The notes under the pieces are model-generated. The model worked only from the letters and a program-made list of their open reading frames with translations, had not been told where the DNA came from and searched no databases. Shown piece by piece: positions 15,243 to 24,780 of a stretch of DNA of 64,000 nt (position 1 is its first letter; each line of letters starts with the position of its first letter). The DNA comes from Mycobacterium sp. ST-F2 (lineage in GTDB: Bacteria; Actinomycetota; Actinomycetes; Mycobacteriales; Mycobacteriaceae), in assembly GCF_001905655.1 (NCBI RefSeq), contig NZ_JMHT01000002.1:25594-89593 (forward strand). The letters run 5' to 3'. The position numbers and the translations under genes were made by a program.

Positions 15243-17471
15243 ATGTCTGAAGCCGCCGACGCGGCACGGCGCAACTTGGTGCAGCAGACACTTCCACTCA
15301 GCTTGATCCTGCGCCACGGCGGCAGCCTGGTGGTGTATTTGGTCATGCTCGGCACCTCGTCGGCGGCTGGACCGGGCGGCGTCGCATTCGGTGTCGTCGC
15401 CGGCGGCTGGTCGGTATTCCGACTGCTCAACCGATCCACCACACCGCGGTACACCGCCGTCGACTACATCGTCATCGTCGCCGCATGCGCGGCCATCCCG
15501 GAGTTGGTGTCCGAGGCCCACCTTGCCGCGCTGGGGCCGTTGGCCATCGCCGGAACGGCGATAGGCAGCTTCACCGGTTTGAGTCCACGGGTCAACGTCG
15601 CCCTCACTGCCGGGGTTGCGGCCGCATATGCGATCGGTGCCGCTTCCGTTGTTGGCTGGAGTCACGTCGCCGACAACTTCGGTGTTTACTACTTTGCCGG
15701 GCTTTGGGCAATGTCGATGGTGATTCGCGCCCTGATATTGCGCCTCACGGACTCGGTCGACGCCGCGCGTACCGACCGGCTCGCCGCAGAGCTGCAACAC
15801 GAGGTCGACGCCGCGGTGCGCGAGTACGACCGTGAACAGCTACGGCTGCTGCATGACACCGTTGCGTCCACGCTGCTGATGGTGAGTGCCGGCACGTCCC
15901 TGTCGCCGGGACGGGTCGCCGTGCAGGCACGGCGTGATCTGTTGGTGTTCACCGATGAGACCACTACGCCGGCAGCCCGCGCCGATCTGGTTGCGGCCCT
16001 GCGAAATAACACAGATCACCTCGCGACACCGTGCCGGATCGACGGCGCGGAGGAGATGTGGATCGATGGTGCCATCGCGAATTTGGTGTCCGCTGCCGCC
16101 CGCGAGGCACTGACCAATGTGGATCGCCATGCCCGTGCTTCCCAGGTGACAATCACGGTGCAGCCGGAATTGGTGCGCGTTGCCGACGACGGCTGCGGGT
16201 TCGACACCACTCGACCGTCGCGCGGTCATGGCATCGCTGACTCGATCGTCGCTCGCATGCAGCGACTCGGTGGTGAAGGTGTGGTGTTGAGCCGGCCTGG
16301 CCACGGCACAACCGTTGAATTGCGCTGGCCCGCTGAAGTGCCCGTCGCCGCGGAGCTGCCAGATGATCCGGAACGGCTGATCGAACGGGGCCGGTCTCGG
16401 TACTACCTGGCGATGACGACCTACGCCGTCGCGAATGTGGTCGCCGTCATCCCGTTCGCCCTGCACGCGACCACGCATCCACGGTTGCATTCAGCGCTGC
16501 TGGCCGCAGCTGCAATGATCACCGTCTCATCGGCCGCTCGCAGCTCCGGGTTACCCGGCCTGCCCCGCCGTGCCGCAATCGCGGCACTCCTGGCGATCTC
16601 ATCGGTGCAGACGGTGTTTCAGCCGACCGAACTTTTGGAATCGCACGCGCAGTGGACCTACGGCGCCATCGGCTGGTCTGCCCTACCACTGGTGCTCAAC
16701 GAGCGTCTCCGCTACAGCATTGCTGTCCTCGCCTGGTGCTGGGCCGTCCCCGCCGTCGCCGTTCTCGTTCGTGATCCGTCGACTCCGAACGTCGTTGCTG
16801 TCGGATTCGGCGCTGCGGGCATTCTGCTGGTCCAGTTGCGAGCGCTGTTGTTCGACAATCTCATTCGCGCGTCGGCAGCTGCAGCCGACGCGGAAATCTC
16901 CGGCCATAAGCGCCTCCTTGCCTCGGCTCGCATTGCCGAAGCGGTGCAGGCGGAGTACACGAACCGCTACGCCGACCTGGCCAAGACGATCAGCCCACTG
17001 CTTCGGGCGCTTGCCGAGGGCAAACCAGCAGACGCGGCCATGCGGCGTCAAGCGCAACTCGAATATCAGCGACTGCGTGCACTTTTCGACCAATCGTCGT
17101 CATTCGAGAACACGTTGTTGCGTGAACTTCGTCCCGTCGTCGAGGCCGCCCAGGACCGCAACATCGACGCATCCATCACCGCCTACGGCGCCTTGCCCGC
17201 GGTCGACGACACCGCGGCGCGGCGTCTCGCGCAACTGACGGCCCATGCCCTCACTGCGACCATGGGCACTGCCCGCATCACACTGACAGTCGATTCAGAT
17301 GCGCTGGAGCTCAGCATCATGTGCCACGACGTGCGGCACTCCGAGGTGCCAACAGAAGTTGGCACCGTACATGACGGTGAATTCGAAATCACCACCCTCG
17401 ATGATTCCGTGTGGATCACCCTGCGGCACCCGCTCGTGGAAAGGTCTGACCGGCATGCACTCGCGGACTAA
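15243..17471 (+). CDS. membrane sensor histidine kinase with duplicated architecture
   Basis: About 742 residues from ATG 15243 (an upstream ATG at 15186 would add 19 residues). The first half has a membrane block at about 20-180, a NarL-class dimerisation helix (REQLRLLHDTVASTLLM) and an HATPase_c domain (AAREALTNVDRHARA, VADDGCGFD, GHGIADSIVARMQRLGGEG). The second half repeats the plan: a new membrane block at about 380-545 (YYLAMTTYAVANVVAVIPF), a coiled segment (AEAVQAEYTNRYADLAKTI) and a degenerate ATPase-like end without a clear N- or G-box. Histidine-kinase partner regulators are not adjacent; the NarL-type regulator at 46842 belongs to another operon. Confidence 0.75.
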   Translation: MSEAADAARRNLVQQTLPLSLILRHGGSLVVYLVMLGTSSAAGPGGVAFGVVAGGWSVFRLLNRSTTPRYTAVDYIVIVAACAAIPELVSEAHLAALGPLAIAGTAIGSFTGLSPRVNVALTAGVAAAYAIGAASVVGWSHVADNFGVYYFAGLWAMSMVIRALILRLTDSVDAARTDRLAAELQHEVDAAVREYDREQLRLLHDTVASTLLMVSAGTSLSPGRVAVQARRDLLVFTDETTTPAARADLVAALRNNTDHLATPCRIDGAEEMWIDGAIANLVSAAAREALTNVDRHARASQVTITVQPELVRVADDGCGFDTTRPSRGHGIADSIVARMQRLGGEGVVLSRPGHGTTVELRWPAEVPVAAELPDDPERLIERGRSRYYLAMTTYAVANVVAVIPFALHATTHPRLHSALLAAAAMITVSSAARSSGLPGLPRRAAIAALLAISSVQTVFQPTELLESHAQWTYGAIGWSALPLVLNERLRYSIAVLAWCWAVPAVAVLVRDPSTPNVVAVGFGAAGILLVQLRALLFDNLIRASAAAADAEISGHKRLLASARIAEAVQAEYTNRYADLAKTISPLLRALAEGKPADAAMRRQAQLEYQRLRALFDQSSSFENTLLRELRPVVEAAQDRNIDASITAYGALPAVDDTAARRLAQLTAHALTATMGTARITLTVDSDALELSIMCHDVRHSEVPTEVGTVHDGEFEITTLDDSVWITLRHPLVERSDRHALAD

Positions 17472-17534
17472 CTCATCGAAGCCACGGCCGGTCGCCGTCG
17501 GCCGATGACCAGGTCGGCTATGCCGCAACGGGTT

Positions 17535-18213
17535 TCAGTCCTCGCCCGAGCCATCCGCCAGCAGCAAGCGATCGATGGCGTTGACACTTTCAGCGGACAG
17601 ACCTTCCCGCATCAACCCGTTGACGAAGTCCGCTGCCACATCCTTGAGCTTGCGCTGGGAGGCCTGCGAGCGCCAGGTGAGGATGCCGAAGGCCTGATCG
17701 GCGCTGACGCCGTACGCGACCATCAGCACGCCCTTTGCCTGGTCGATGATCTCGCGGGACTCGACCACCTTGGCCATCGCCTTGGTCAGATCGGCTTGTA
17801 AGCCGGCGCTGACGTCGATGTAGTAGCCCTGAGTACCCACCGCGTTTCCCGTTGTCGTCGAACAAGTGATCACTGACCACCACCATCCAATGGATGTTCC
17901 CCGTCGTGTCGATGATCCGGTGCCGGCTGCTGAACAGGCCGCCATCAGTGACCCGCTGCAGGATCTCGGCGACTTCGGCGCGATCGTCGGGGTGCTTGTG
18001 GCTCAGGAGCAGTTCGGTCGTGGGCTCGACCTGCCCGGGTTCGTAGCCGTGCATGCGGGCGACCTCATCGGACCACACCCACCGGTGATCAGCGACGAAG
18101 TATTGGAACCTACCGATCTTCTGCGCGTAGCCGCCGGCCAGCACAGCGGCGACCTCCCACGAACGGGCGCCGTGTGCCGCCGCATCCGGCGGGCCGCTGA
18201 ATCCGTCAGGCAC
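17535..18213 (-). pseudogene. PAS-ANTAR RNA-binding regulator with a frameshift
   Basis: The upstream frame (GTG 18213) encodes a PAS domain: GRFQYFVADHRWVWSDEVAR, YEPGQVEPTTELLLSHKHPD and HRIIDTTGNIHWMVVVSDHL. The downstream frame encodes a standard ANTAR domain: ESREIIDQAKGVLMVAYGVS, DQAFGILTWRSQASQRKLKD, DVAADFV. The two meet at an AAA run (17845-17847): with one A fewer the sequence reads DDNGNAVGTQGYYIDVS without a break. PAS-ANTAR proteins are common in mycobacteria and act by transcription antitermination. The single-base excess in a homopolymer could be a sequencing error; otherwise the gene is inactive. Confidence 0.78.
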
Positions 18214-18409
18214 CGCTCACCTCGATCGCGCAGAAACTGGTCGACGACACCAGCGCTGTCGCCACCCGAATACAACCTCAAGCACACCACCGTCGCAGCA
18301 GAACGACCAATACTGTCGTGGCAACGGTCCCCAGGCGGGCCTGAATCCAGATCACGTACCGACCGATGCGCTGGGTTATCAACGCTTCCAACGGTATTGG
18401 CGTTGGTCG

Positions 18410-18577
18410 TCAGTACAGCTGGGTGCGCCATGGCCAGGGGAACCAGGGCGGTTGTGCGGGTCCGGACATGAGCCAGTAGCCCGCGGGCAGGAACCAGGGG
18501 GAGACGGCGGCGCCGGCCGCTACCTGCGGAAGCAGGATTCCGGCGGTGCGGTGGTCATGGCTATCGCGGCCTGGTCT
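18410..18577 (-). other. possible small protein or gene remnant
   Basis: A 55-codon frame overlapping the 3' end of the TetR gene, with no ATG/GTG/TTG start before its C-terminal third. It contains ILLPQVAAGAAVSPWFLPAG and YWLMSGPAQPPWFPWPWR, Trp/Pro-rich sequence that does not look random. It could be the tail of a membrane or secreted protein whose 5' end was lost, or a small gene with an unusual start. I know no family. Confidence 0.25.
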
Positions 18578-19185
18578 TCATCGAGGGCATCGACCGGCAG
18601 CTTGTCCTGCCCATCGCGATTGCGCAGCCCATCGAGGAAGATCGCCACGTACCGTCGCCACAGTTCGGGGTCGACGTGCCCGGCGAATTCACTGACGGTG
18701 CCCGCCAGGAGGCCGAGGATCGGCATGTCACTGTCGGTGATACCCGGCCGCAGATAGCCGTCTTTCTGGGCGCGCTCAACAAGTTTCGCGCGCTTCGGCA
18801 CCAGGCGGGTACGTGCCGCTCCCACCCGGTTGCCGCCGCCCTTGCCGTACAGGATTTCTCGCAGGCCACGATCGGTGGCGGTCTGCTGACCCATCTGTTC
18901 CGCGAACCAGGTGAATCCCGCCCAGGAGTCGTCGAATTCCAATCCCGTATCGGCCAAGGCGGCGACCTCGTCGATCGCGTCCTCGAAGATGGCCTCGATC
19001 AGCTCTTCCTTCGTGGGGAACCTGCGATAGACCGTACCGACGCCGATGCCACCGTGGTGCGCCACCTCGTTGAGCGTCGCGCTCAGGCCCCGTGTTGCGA
19101 ACAGATCGCGGGCCGCATCGATCACCCGCTGACGATTGCGCACAGCATCCTTGCGCAACGGTCGATCTGTGGTCGGGCGGGTCAT
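18520..19185 (-). CDS. TetR family repressor of the MmpS/MmpL locus
   Basis: About 221 residues. The N-terminal TetR helix-turn-helix is clear (RVIDAARDLFATRGLSATLN, VAHHGGIGVGTVYRRFPTKE), followed by an all-helical ligand domain. ATG 19185 is used; a GTG lies one codon upstream. It is divergent from the Rv0455c-like gene, and the intergenic region holds a 15-bp-arm palindrome that recurs in front of mmpS, so it very probably represses both units. In M. tuberculosis the TetR gene Rv0452 occupies the equivalent place beside mmpS4/mmpL4 (from memory). Confidence 0.88.
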   Translation of the reverse strand: MTRPTTDRPLRKDAVRNRQRVIDAARDLFATRGLSATLNEVAHHGGIGVGTVYRRFPTKEELIEAIFEDAIDEVAALADTGLEFDDSWAGFTWFAEQMGQQTATDRGLREILYGKGGGNRVGAARTRLVPKRAKLVERAQKDGYLRPGITDSDMPILGLLAGTVSEFAGHVDPELWRRYVAIFLDGLRNRDGQDKLPVDALDEDQAAIAMTTAPPESCFRR

Positions 19186-19213
19186 CACCCACGCAGTGTA
19201 ATCCGAGACACTG

Positions 19214-19250
19214 TTCCGGTAAGTGGATTGACTTCATCCACTTACTGGAA
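19214..19250. promoter_or_regulatory. TetR operator, copy 1
   Basis: TTCCGGTAAGTGGAT (19214-19228) and ATCCACTTACTGGAA (19236-19250) are inverted repeats with 14 of 15 positions matching and a 7-base centre. The site is between the TetR gene and the divergent Rv0455c-like gene. The inner core TAAGTGGAT-N7-ATCCACTTA recurs at 19915-19939. Confidence 0.85.
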
Positions 19251-19319
19251 TAGTTTCGTTGTCGAACACTGCGATCGGCCGACGGTTGTGGGTGATCCGC
19301 CATGAGGAAGGCCCGCAGC

Positions 19320-19790
19320 ATGACGCGACACCACTGGACCGCACATGCGTTGGCCGCCATGGTGATTGGCCTCGCGGCGACCTCTCTGCCGCTGGCCGGG
19401 CCGGCTGCCGCTGACGCGACCGACGACTATCCGATCCCACACCGGATCGTCGCCACCACTTGCGATGCCGAGCAGTACCTGCAGGCGGTACGTGACACCA
19501 GTCCGGTGTACTACCAGCGCTACATGATCGACCGGAACAACCGGCCCGCCGACATTCAGCAGATGGCGCAGGACCGCATCCACTGGTTCTTCTCGCTCGA
19601 TCCCGCGGGTCGCCGGCAGTACTCCGAGGACACCGCCACCAACGTCTACTACGAACAGGTGGCCACCCACTGGGGCAACTGGGCCAAGATCTTCTTCAAC
19701 AACAAGGGCGTGGTCGCCAAGGCCACCGACGTGTGCATGAGTTACCCCGCCGGCAATATGCAGGTCTGGGACTTCGCCTCCAACAGCTGA
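19320..19790 (+). CDS. secreted DUF5078 protein, Rv0455c homologue (siderophore export accessory)
   Basis: About 156 residues with a signal peptide (about 1-33, [17 protein letters not shown] then AAADA). The mature part carries the family signature [52 protein letters not shown] and [20 protein letters not shown], with two cysteines that probably form a disulfide. M. tuberculosis Rv0455c is known to be needed for efficient siderophore secretion by the MmpS4/MmpL4 and MmpS5/MmpL5 systems. ATG 19320 follows GAAGG; an ATG at 19302 is an alternative. It lies directly upstream of mmpS-mmpL behind the same operator type. Confidence 0.85.
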   Translation: MTRHHWTAHALAAMVIGLAATSLPLAGPAAADATDDYPIPHRIVATTCDAEQYLQAVRDTSPVYYQRYMIDRNNRPADIQQMAQDRIHWFFSLDPAGRRQYSEDTATNVYYEQVATHWGNWAKIFFNNKGVVAKATDVCMSYPAGNMQVWDFASNS

Positions 19791-19914
19791 GTAACAGTTG
19801 GTGATCGGCGGCTGAATTTCCCTGCTGGCCAAGGGTTTCCCGTCGCAGATCAGTCTTGAGTGCCCGCGGCAGGAATGCGCCGGGCCTGCGTCGGGTTGTA
19901 ACGAAGACGACACT

Positions 19915-19939
19915 TAAGCGGATGGACTCTATCCACTTT
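19915..19939 (+). promoter_or_regulatory. TetR operator, copy 2, upstream of mmpS
   Basis: TAAGCGGAT (19915-19923), 7 bases, ATCCACTTT (19931-19939): same core and same 7-base spacing as copy 1 with two substitutions. Its position about 105 bases before mmpS means the TetR protein should control the transporter as well as the upstream gene. Confidence 0.8.
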
Positions 19940-19944
19940 TTCCG

Positions 19945-19960
19945 TTAGGTTACCTAGCTA
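19945..19960 (+). promoter_or_regulatory. candidate IdeR (iron) box half-site
   Basis: TTAGGTTACCTAGCTA begins with the eight bases TTAGGTTA of the mycobacterial IdeR consensus and contains the small dyad TAGGT-t-ACCTA (19946-19956). The second half of a full 19-bp iron box is poorly matched. It is plausible because mmpS4/mmpL4 is iron-regulated in M. tuberculosis. Confidence 0.35.
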
Positions 19961-20042
19961 GATGTGCGGCGGCTCGCCAATGGCGGTGTGCCCCCGAGAT
20001 GCCCGACGACCGCGCGGTCGGCAACTTCTGAAGAAGGCAGCG

Positions 20043-20468
20043 ATGACGAGAGTGTTTCGGCGGGCATGGCTACCGCTATTGGTGATCGTCGCGGTCGCCG
20101 CCGGTGTGGTGATCGTGTCGAACGTACGACAGGTATTCGGCTCGAATCCCGTGGTCATCACCGAGAAGAGCTCGGACAACGCCGAGGATTTCAACCCCAA
20201 ATTCGTCAAGTACGAGATCTTCGGCACGGGTAGCACGGCCGTCATCAACTACATGGACCTCGAAGGCAAGCCGCAGCGCGCCGCGGGGGTGTCGTTGCCG
20301 TGGACGTTGGTCCTGCAGACCACTCTGCCCTCGGTCCAGCCCAACATCCTGGCCCAGGGCGACGGCAACAGCATCAGCTGCCGGGTCAGTGTCGATGACG
20401 TGGTCAAAGAAGAGAGGACCGCCACCGGTATGAACGCCGAAACCTTCTGCTTTGTGAAGGCCGCATGA
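20043..20468 (+). CDS. MmpS family transport accessory protein
   Basis: About 141 residues, the normal MmpS length. An N-terminal membrane anchor at about 8-30 ([20 protein letters not shown]) is followed by the conserved periplasmic beta domain: [52 protein letters not shown]. The ATG at 20043 follows AAGAAGG with a 5-base spacer. It overlaps mmpL by ATGA, so the two products are made together; MmpS and MmpL work as one export complex. Its neighbours point to the MmpS4/MmpS5 siderophore-export type. Confidence 0.9.
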   Translation: MTRVFRRAWLPLLVIVAVAAGVVIVSNVRQVFGSNPVVITEKSSDNAEDFNPKFVKYEIFGTGSTAVINYMDLEGKPQRAAGVSLPWTLVLQTTLPSVQPNILAQGDGNSISCRVSVDDVVKEERTATGMNAETFCFVKAA

Positions 20469-23362
20469 GCGCGCCGGCCAACGAGGCCCAGACCGACGCC
20501 ATCCCGGTGGCGGAGAGCAAGGGGCACAAGGGAATACCGCGGTTCCTCCGACGATTCGCCGTGCTGATCATCCTGGCCTGGATCGGAGTCATCGCCGCAC
20601 TGAACACTGTCGTCCCGCAACTCGAGGAAGTCGGCAAGCTGCGCGCCGTGTCGATGAGCCCCAACGACGCGCCATCGATGATCGCCACCAAACGCGTCGG
20701 CAACGTATTCGACGAATACCGCACCAGCAGTTCGGTGATGATCGTGCTCGAAGGCGATAAGCCGCTGGGAGCCGACGCCCATGCGTTCTACGACAAGATG
20801 GTCAGCGATCTGCGCGCCGACACCACCCACGTACAGCACGTCCAGGACTTCTGGGGCGACACGCTGACTGCCAAGGGCGCCCAGAGCCGCGACGGCAAGG
20901 CGGCGTACGTTCAGGTCTACATCGCCGGTGATCAAGGTGAGACGCTGGCCAACGAGTCGGTCGACGCGGTGCGCCACATTGCCACCGAAAGTCCCGCTCC
21001 GCCGGGGGTAAAGGCCTACGTGACCGGCCCCGCGGCGACCAGCACCGATCAGAACGCCGTCGGTGACAAGAGCATGGAGCTGATCGAGGGGGTCACCTTC
21101 GCCGTCATCGCGGTCATGCTGCTCATGGTCTATCGATCCGTCATCGCGACGTTGATCGTGCTGGTGATGGTGGTGCTCGAGCTGTCCGGGGCGCGAGGGC
21201 TGGTGGCATTCCTGGGCTACCACAACGTCTTTGGGCTGACCACCTTCGCCACCAACCTGCTGGTGACCTTGGCGATCGCCGCGGCCACCGACTACGCCAT
21301 CTTCCTGATCGGCCGCTATCAGGAAGCGCGGCGGGCCGGTGAGGACCGAGAATCGGCCTACTACACCATGTTTCACGGCACCGCACACGTGGTGCTGGCC
21401 TCGGGCCTGACCATTGCCGGCGCGACCCTGTGCCTGCACTTCACCCGGCTGCCGTACTTCCAGACCATGGGCTTCCCGCTGGCCATCGGCATGGTGATGG
21501 TGGTCGCGATGGCGCTGACCCTGGGGCCGGCGGTGATCTCGGTCTGCACCCGCTTCCGCCGGGTCCTCGAACCCCGGATGAACACGAGAACCGCCGGGTG
21601 GCATCGGGTCGGCACCGCAACGGTGCGCTGGCCCGGCGCCATCCTGGTCGGTGCTGTGGTGGCCGCACTGGTCGGTCTGATCGCGCTGCCGGGCTATCAA
21701 ACCACCTACAACGACCGCATCTACCTGCCCAAGGACGTCGCCGCCAACGTCGGTTATGACGCGGCGTTCCGGCACTTTTCGCAGGCAAAGATGAATCCGG
21801 ACCTGATGATGGTCGAGTCCGATCACGACCTACGGAACCCGGCCGACTTCCTGGTGATCGACAAGATCGCCAAGGCGCTGAAGAACGTGCACGGCATCGC
21901 CCAGGTGCAGACCATCACCCGACCCGACGGTGACCCGATCAAGCACTCGACCATCCCGTACACCGTGGGACAGAGCGGCTCCACGCAGCTCATGAACAAC
22001 GACTACACGCAGACCAATCTGAACAATCTGCTCTCTCAGGCCGACGATCTGCAGAACAGCATCGACGCCATGACCGAGATGATGAGCGTTCAGACAGATC
22101 TGGCAGCGGTGTCACAGCGCATGGCCGACAAGATGAAGACCACCTCGGATGACATGGGTGACACTCGAGATCACTTGTCGGACTTCGATGATTTCTTCCG
22201 GCCCATCCGCAACTATTTCTATTGGGAGCCACACTGCTTCGATATCCCGGTGTGCTGGTCCATGCGGTCGGTCTTCGAGAGCATCGACGGCATCAGCTTG
22301 ATATCGGATGACTTCCAGGCCATCGTTCCCGACATGCAGCGCATGGCTGACCTCATGCCCAAGATGGTCGCGACCATGCCCAAACAGATCGCGTCGATGA
22401 AGCACCAGAAGCAGGTGCTGCTGAACCAGTACCAGATGCAGAAGGCGCAGCAGGATCAGACCATCGCGATGCAGAAGACCGGCACCGCGATGAGTGAGGC
22501 GTTCGACGCGGCCAAGAACGACGACTCGTTCTACCTGCCGCCGGAAGCCTTTGAGACCGCCGATTTCCAGCGTGGGCTCAAACTGTTCATGTCGCCCGAC
22601 GGACATGCGGTGCGGTTCACCATCATTCATCAGGGTGACCCGTTGACGCCGGAGGGTACCTCGCGTATCGAGCCGCTCAAGGTCGCCGCGGCCGACGCGA
22701 TCAAGGGCACCCCGCTCGAGGGCTCCTCGATCTATCTCGGTGGTAGCGCAGCCATGTACAACGACATGCAGATCGGTGCCGATTACGACCTGATGATCGT
22801 CGCGGCCGCAGCGCTGATCCTGATCTTCATCATCATGCTGGTCCTCACCCGTGCGGTCGTCGCATCGGCGGTGATCGTCGGCACCGTGGTACTGAGCCTG
22901 GCATCGGCCTTCGGCCTGTCGGTACTGCTCTGGCAGCACATCGTCGGTATTCCGTTGCACTGGATGGTGTTGCCGATGTCGGTCATCGTGCTGCTGGCGG
23001 TGGGCGCCGACTACAACCTGCTGCTGGTCTCCCGGATCAAGGAAGAGATCCACGCCGGGCTCAACACCGGCATCATCCGTGCCATGGTGGGCACCGGTTC
23101 GGTGGTCACCTCGGCGGGCCTGGTGTTCGCCTTCACCATGATGTCCATGTCGGTGAGCAAGCTGATCATCATCGGCCAGGTCGGTACGACCATCGGTCTG
23201 GGTCTGTTGTTCGACACCCTGGTGGTGCGGTCACTGATGACGCCGTCGATCGCCGGCCTGCTCGGACGCTGGTTCTGGTGGCCGCAGCGCGTGCGTCAGC
23301 GCCCGATTCCGCAGCCCTGGCCGAAGCCGGTCGAACGCGAATCTGAGCTGACGTCCGTCTGA
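20465..23362 (+). CDS. MmpL family RND transporter (MmpL4/5-like)
   Basis: About 965 residues with the RND plan: a single N-terminal membrane helix (about 26-46), a periplasmic porter domain, helices 2-6 (about 195-390), a second periplasmic domain and helices 8-12 (about 760-930). The proton-relay motif [16 protein letters not shown] lies in helix 4 and [15 protein letters not shown] in helix 10. The second periplasmic domain contains a long Gln/Met-rich helical hairpin ([20 protein letters not shown]), the coiled-coil extension of MmpL4/MmpL5-type siderophore exporters. It is the last gene of the operon and is followed by a strong hairpin. Confidence 0.92.
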   Translation: MSAPANEAQTDAIPVAESKGHKGIPRFLRRFAVLIILAWIGVIAALNTVVPQLEEVGKLRAVSMSPNDAPSMIATKRVGNVFDEYRTSSSVMIVLEGDKPLGADAHAFYDKMVSDLRADTTHVQHVQDFWGDTLTAKGAQSRDGKAAYVQVYIAGDQGETLANESVDAVRHIATESPAPPGVKAYVTGPAATSTDQNAVGDKSMELIEGVTFAVIAVMLLMVYRSVIATLIVLVMVVLELSGARGLVAFLGYHNVFGLTTFATNLLVTLAIAAATDYAIFLIGRYQEARRAGEDRESAYYTMFHGTAHVVLASGLTIAGATLCLHFTRLPYFQTMGFPLAIGMVMVVAMALTLGPAVISVCTRFRRVLEPRMNTRTAGWHRVGTATVRWPGAILVGAVVAALVGLIALPGYQTTYNDRIYLPKDVAANVGYDAAFRHFSQAKMNPDLMMVESDHDLRNPADFLVIDKIAKALKNVHGIAQVQTITRPDGDPIKHSTIPYTVGQSGSTQLMNNDYTQTNLNNLLSQADDLQNSIDAMTEMMSVQTDLAAVSQRMADKMKTTSDDMGDTRDHLSDFDDFFRPIRNYFYWEPHCFDIPVCWSMRSVFESIDGISLISDDFQAIVPDMQRMADLMPKMVATMPKQIASMKHQKQVLLNQYQMQKAQQDQTIAMQKTGTAMSEAFDAAKNDDSFYLPPEAFETADFQRGLKLFMSPDGHAVRFTIIHQGDPLTPEGTSRIEPLKVAAADAIKGTPLEGSSIYLGGSAAMYNDMQIGADYDLMIVAAAALILIFIIMLVLTRAVVASAVIVGTVVLSLASAFGLSVLLWQHIVGIPLHWMVLPMSVIVLLAVGADYNLLLVSRIKEEIHAGLNTGIIRAMVGTGSVVTSAGLVFAFTMMSMSVSKLIIIGQVGTTIGLGLLFDTLVVRSLMTPSIAGLLGRWFWWPQRVRQRPIPQPWPKPVERESELTSV

Positions 23363-23373
23363 GCGTGAGTTCG

Positions 23374-23406
23374 GGCCCGAGGCAGCCGATTTCGCTGCCT
23401 CGGGCC
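23374..23406 (+). terminator. Hairpin terminator after mmpL
   Basis: GGCCCGAGGCAGC (23374-23386) pairs perfectly with GCTGCCTCGGGCC (23394-23406) around a 7-base loop, 12 bases after the mmpL stop. There is no U-tract, as is usual for mycobacterial terminators. Confidence 0.75.
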
Positions 23407-23533
23407 GCCCACGTGGTGTGAATCACTGGGCGGTGGGGGATTCAACTGCGTCAGATGGGGTAGACATGGATTGGGTGATCGCGGGGGCATCGCCGCCGCC
23501 GCTGCATTGTTGTCGAGTTGGGGGCGCGTCCTG

Positions 23534-24265
23534 ATGAATCGAAATGATCGGTGGCTGATTGCTGCCGCCGCAGCGGTGTCGGTCACGGCCGGGGGCGTCG
23601 CCACTGCCGGGCACGTCGCGGCGGAGGCCTGCCCGGACGTGCAAGTCGTATTCGCCCGCGGCACCTTCGAACCCGCGGGTGTCGGTGGCGTCGGGCAGGC
23701 GTTCGTGGATGCGCTCCGCGCCAGGACGCCGGGGAAGTCGGTGGACGTCTACGCCGTCAATTACCCTGCCTCACTTGATTTCGCGACCGCTGCGGACGGC
23801 GTGATCGACGCGAAAAACAAGGTCATGGCCACCGCCAACACCTGCCCGAACACCAAGGTCGTGCTCGGCGGCTACTCGCAGGGCGCGGCGGTCGCCGCCT
23901 ACATCACCGAGGACAGCGTGCCGCAGGGCTTCGTCTTGCCGCCCGGGCTGAGCGGACCGATGCCGGCATCGGTGGCCGATCGCGTGGCCGGCGTTGTCCT
24001 CTTCGGGAAACCGTCCAGCGGATTCCTGCAGATGATCTACACGGGCGCGCCGCCCATCACCGTCGGCCCGCGCTACATCGGCAAGACCGATGACGTGTGC
24101 ATCCCCGAGGATCCGGTGTGCTCACCGACCGGCGGCGATCAGAGCGCCCACGGTGCGTACCAGGCGCGCGGGCTCACCGACCGCGCCGCCGACCACGTGG
24201 CGAGCCGACTCGGGGTCACGGGGAAGCCGGCCCAGCCGGCTGCGCAGTCCTCTGGGCTCAGTTAG
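23534..24265 (+). CDS. secreted cutinase-family serine esterase
   Basis: About 243 residues with a signal peptide (about 1-33, ending HVAAEA). Cutinase landmarks: ACPDVQVVFARGTFEP at the mature N-terminus, the nucleophile Ser in VLGGYSQGAAV, then DVCIPEDPVC with the catalytic Asp between two cysteines and the catalytic His in SAHGAY. Mycobacterial cutinase-like proteins (Culp family) hydrolyse lipid esters at the cell surface or outside the cell. ATG 23534 is chosen because it starts the signal peptide, although the frame is open further upstream. It is convergent with the MarR gene. Confidence 0.9.
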   Translation: MNRNDRWLIAAAAAVSVTAGGVATAGHVAAEACPDVQVVFARGTFEPAGVGGVGQAFVDALRARTPGKSVDVYAVNYPASLDFATAADGVIDAKNKVMATANTCPNTKVVLGGYSQGAAVAAYITEDSVPQGFVLPPGLSGPMPASVADRVAGVVLFGKPSSGFLQMIYTGAPPITVGPRYIGKTDDVCIPEDPVCSPTGGDQSAHGAYQARGLTDRAADHVASRLGVTGKPAQPAAQSSGLS

Positions 24266-24271
24266 AAACTG

Positions 24272-24760
24272 TCACCCCGAACCTGCCGTCAGCGTGCCGG
24301 CGGCAACGGCCGCTGTGTTGATTCTGGTCAGCACCGTGTGCAGGCGTTCCAACTCGTCGAGGTCGACGCCGAGCTGTTCGACAACCGCCGGCGGAATTTT
24401 CAGGGCGCGGCGGCGCAGGGCGACGCCTTTCGGCGTCAGGGTGATGTGGGTGGTGCGTTCGTCGGTGGCGCTGCGCGTGCGATGGATCAGCTCAAGGGCC
24501 TCGAGCCGTTTGAGCATAGGCGACACGGTCGCCGAATCCATCTGCAGCAGCGCGGCGATCTGCTTGACGGTCAACGGCTCGTGCTTGGCTTTTGCGTTGT
24601 CCCACAACGCCAGCAGGACCAGGTATTGCGGATGCGTCAGCCCGAGTGGTTCGAGTAGTGGCCGGTAGATGGCCAGCACCGCACGGTTGGTGATGGCCAG
24701 CGCGAAGCAGACCTGCCGCTCCAGGGCCAGCGGGTCGACGTCTTCGGAGGCAGCGGACAT
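24272..24760 (-). CDS. MarR family regulator, OhrR-like
   Basis: About 162 residues. Features of the OhrR branch: LERQVCFALAITNRAVLAIY with a cysteine at about residue 18, LGLTHPQYLVLLALW, then the winged helix VKQIAALLQMDSATVSPMLK and TDERTTHITLTPKG. In OhrR the equivalent N-terminal cysteine senses organic peroxides. ATG 24760 is preferred over an upstream TTG at 24781. It is divergent from the DUF5313 gene, and three TAATTAG-like dyads lie between them. Confidence 0.85.
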   Translation of the reverse strand: MSAASEDVDPLALERQVCFALAITNRAVLAIYRPLLEPLGLTHPQYLVLLALWDNAKAKHEPLTVKQIAALLQMDSATVSPMLKRLEALELIHRTRSATDERTTHITLTPKGVALRRRALKIPPAVVEQLGVDLDELERLHTVLTRINTAAVAAGTLTAGSG

Positions 24761-24780
24761 GCTGCCCAGCTTATTACCCA

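Noticed and set aside
14343..15800. A 485-codon minus-strand frame spanning the permease end and the sensor kinase
   Set aside because: It crosses the large intergenic hairpin and two convincing plus-strand genes, and no domain can be seen in it.
20249..21826. A 525-codon open frame antisense to mmpL
   Set aside because: Low-complexity His/Gln/Gly sequence opposite a transporter with clear RND motifs; an antisense shadow.
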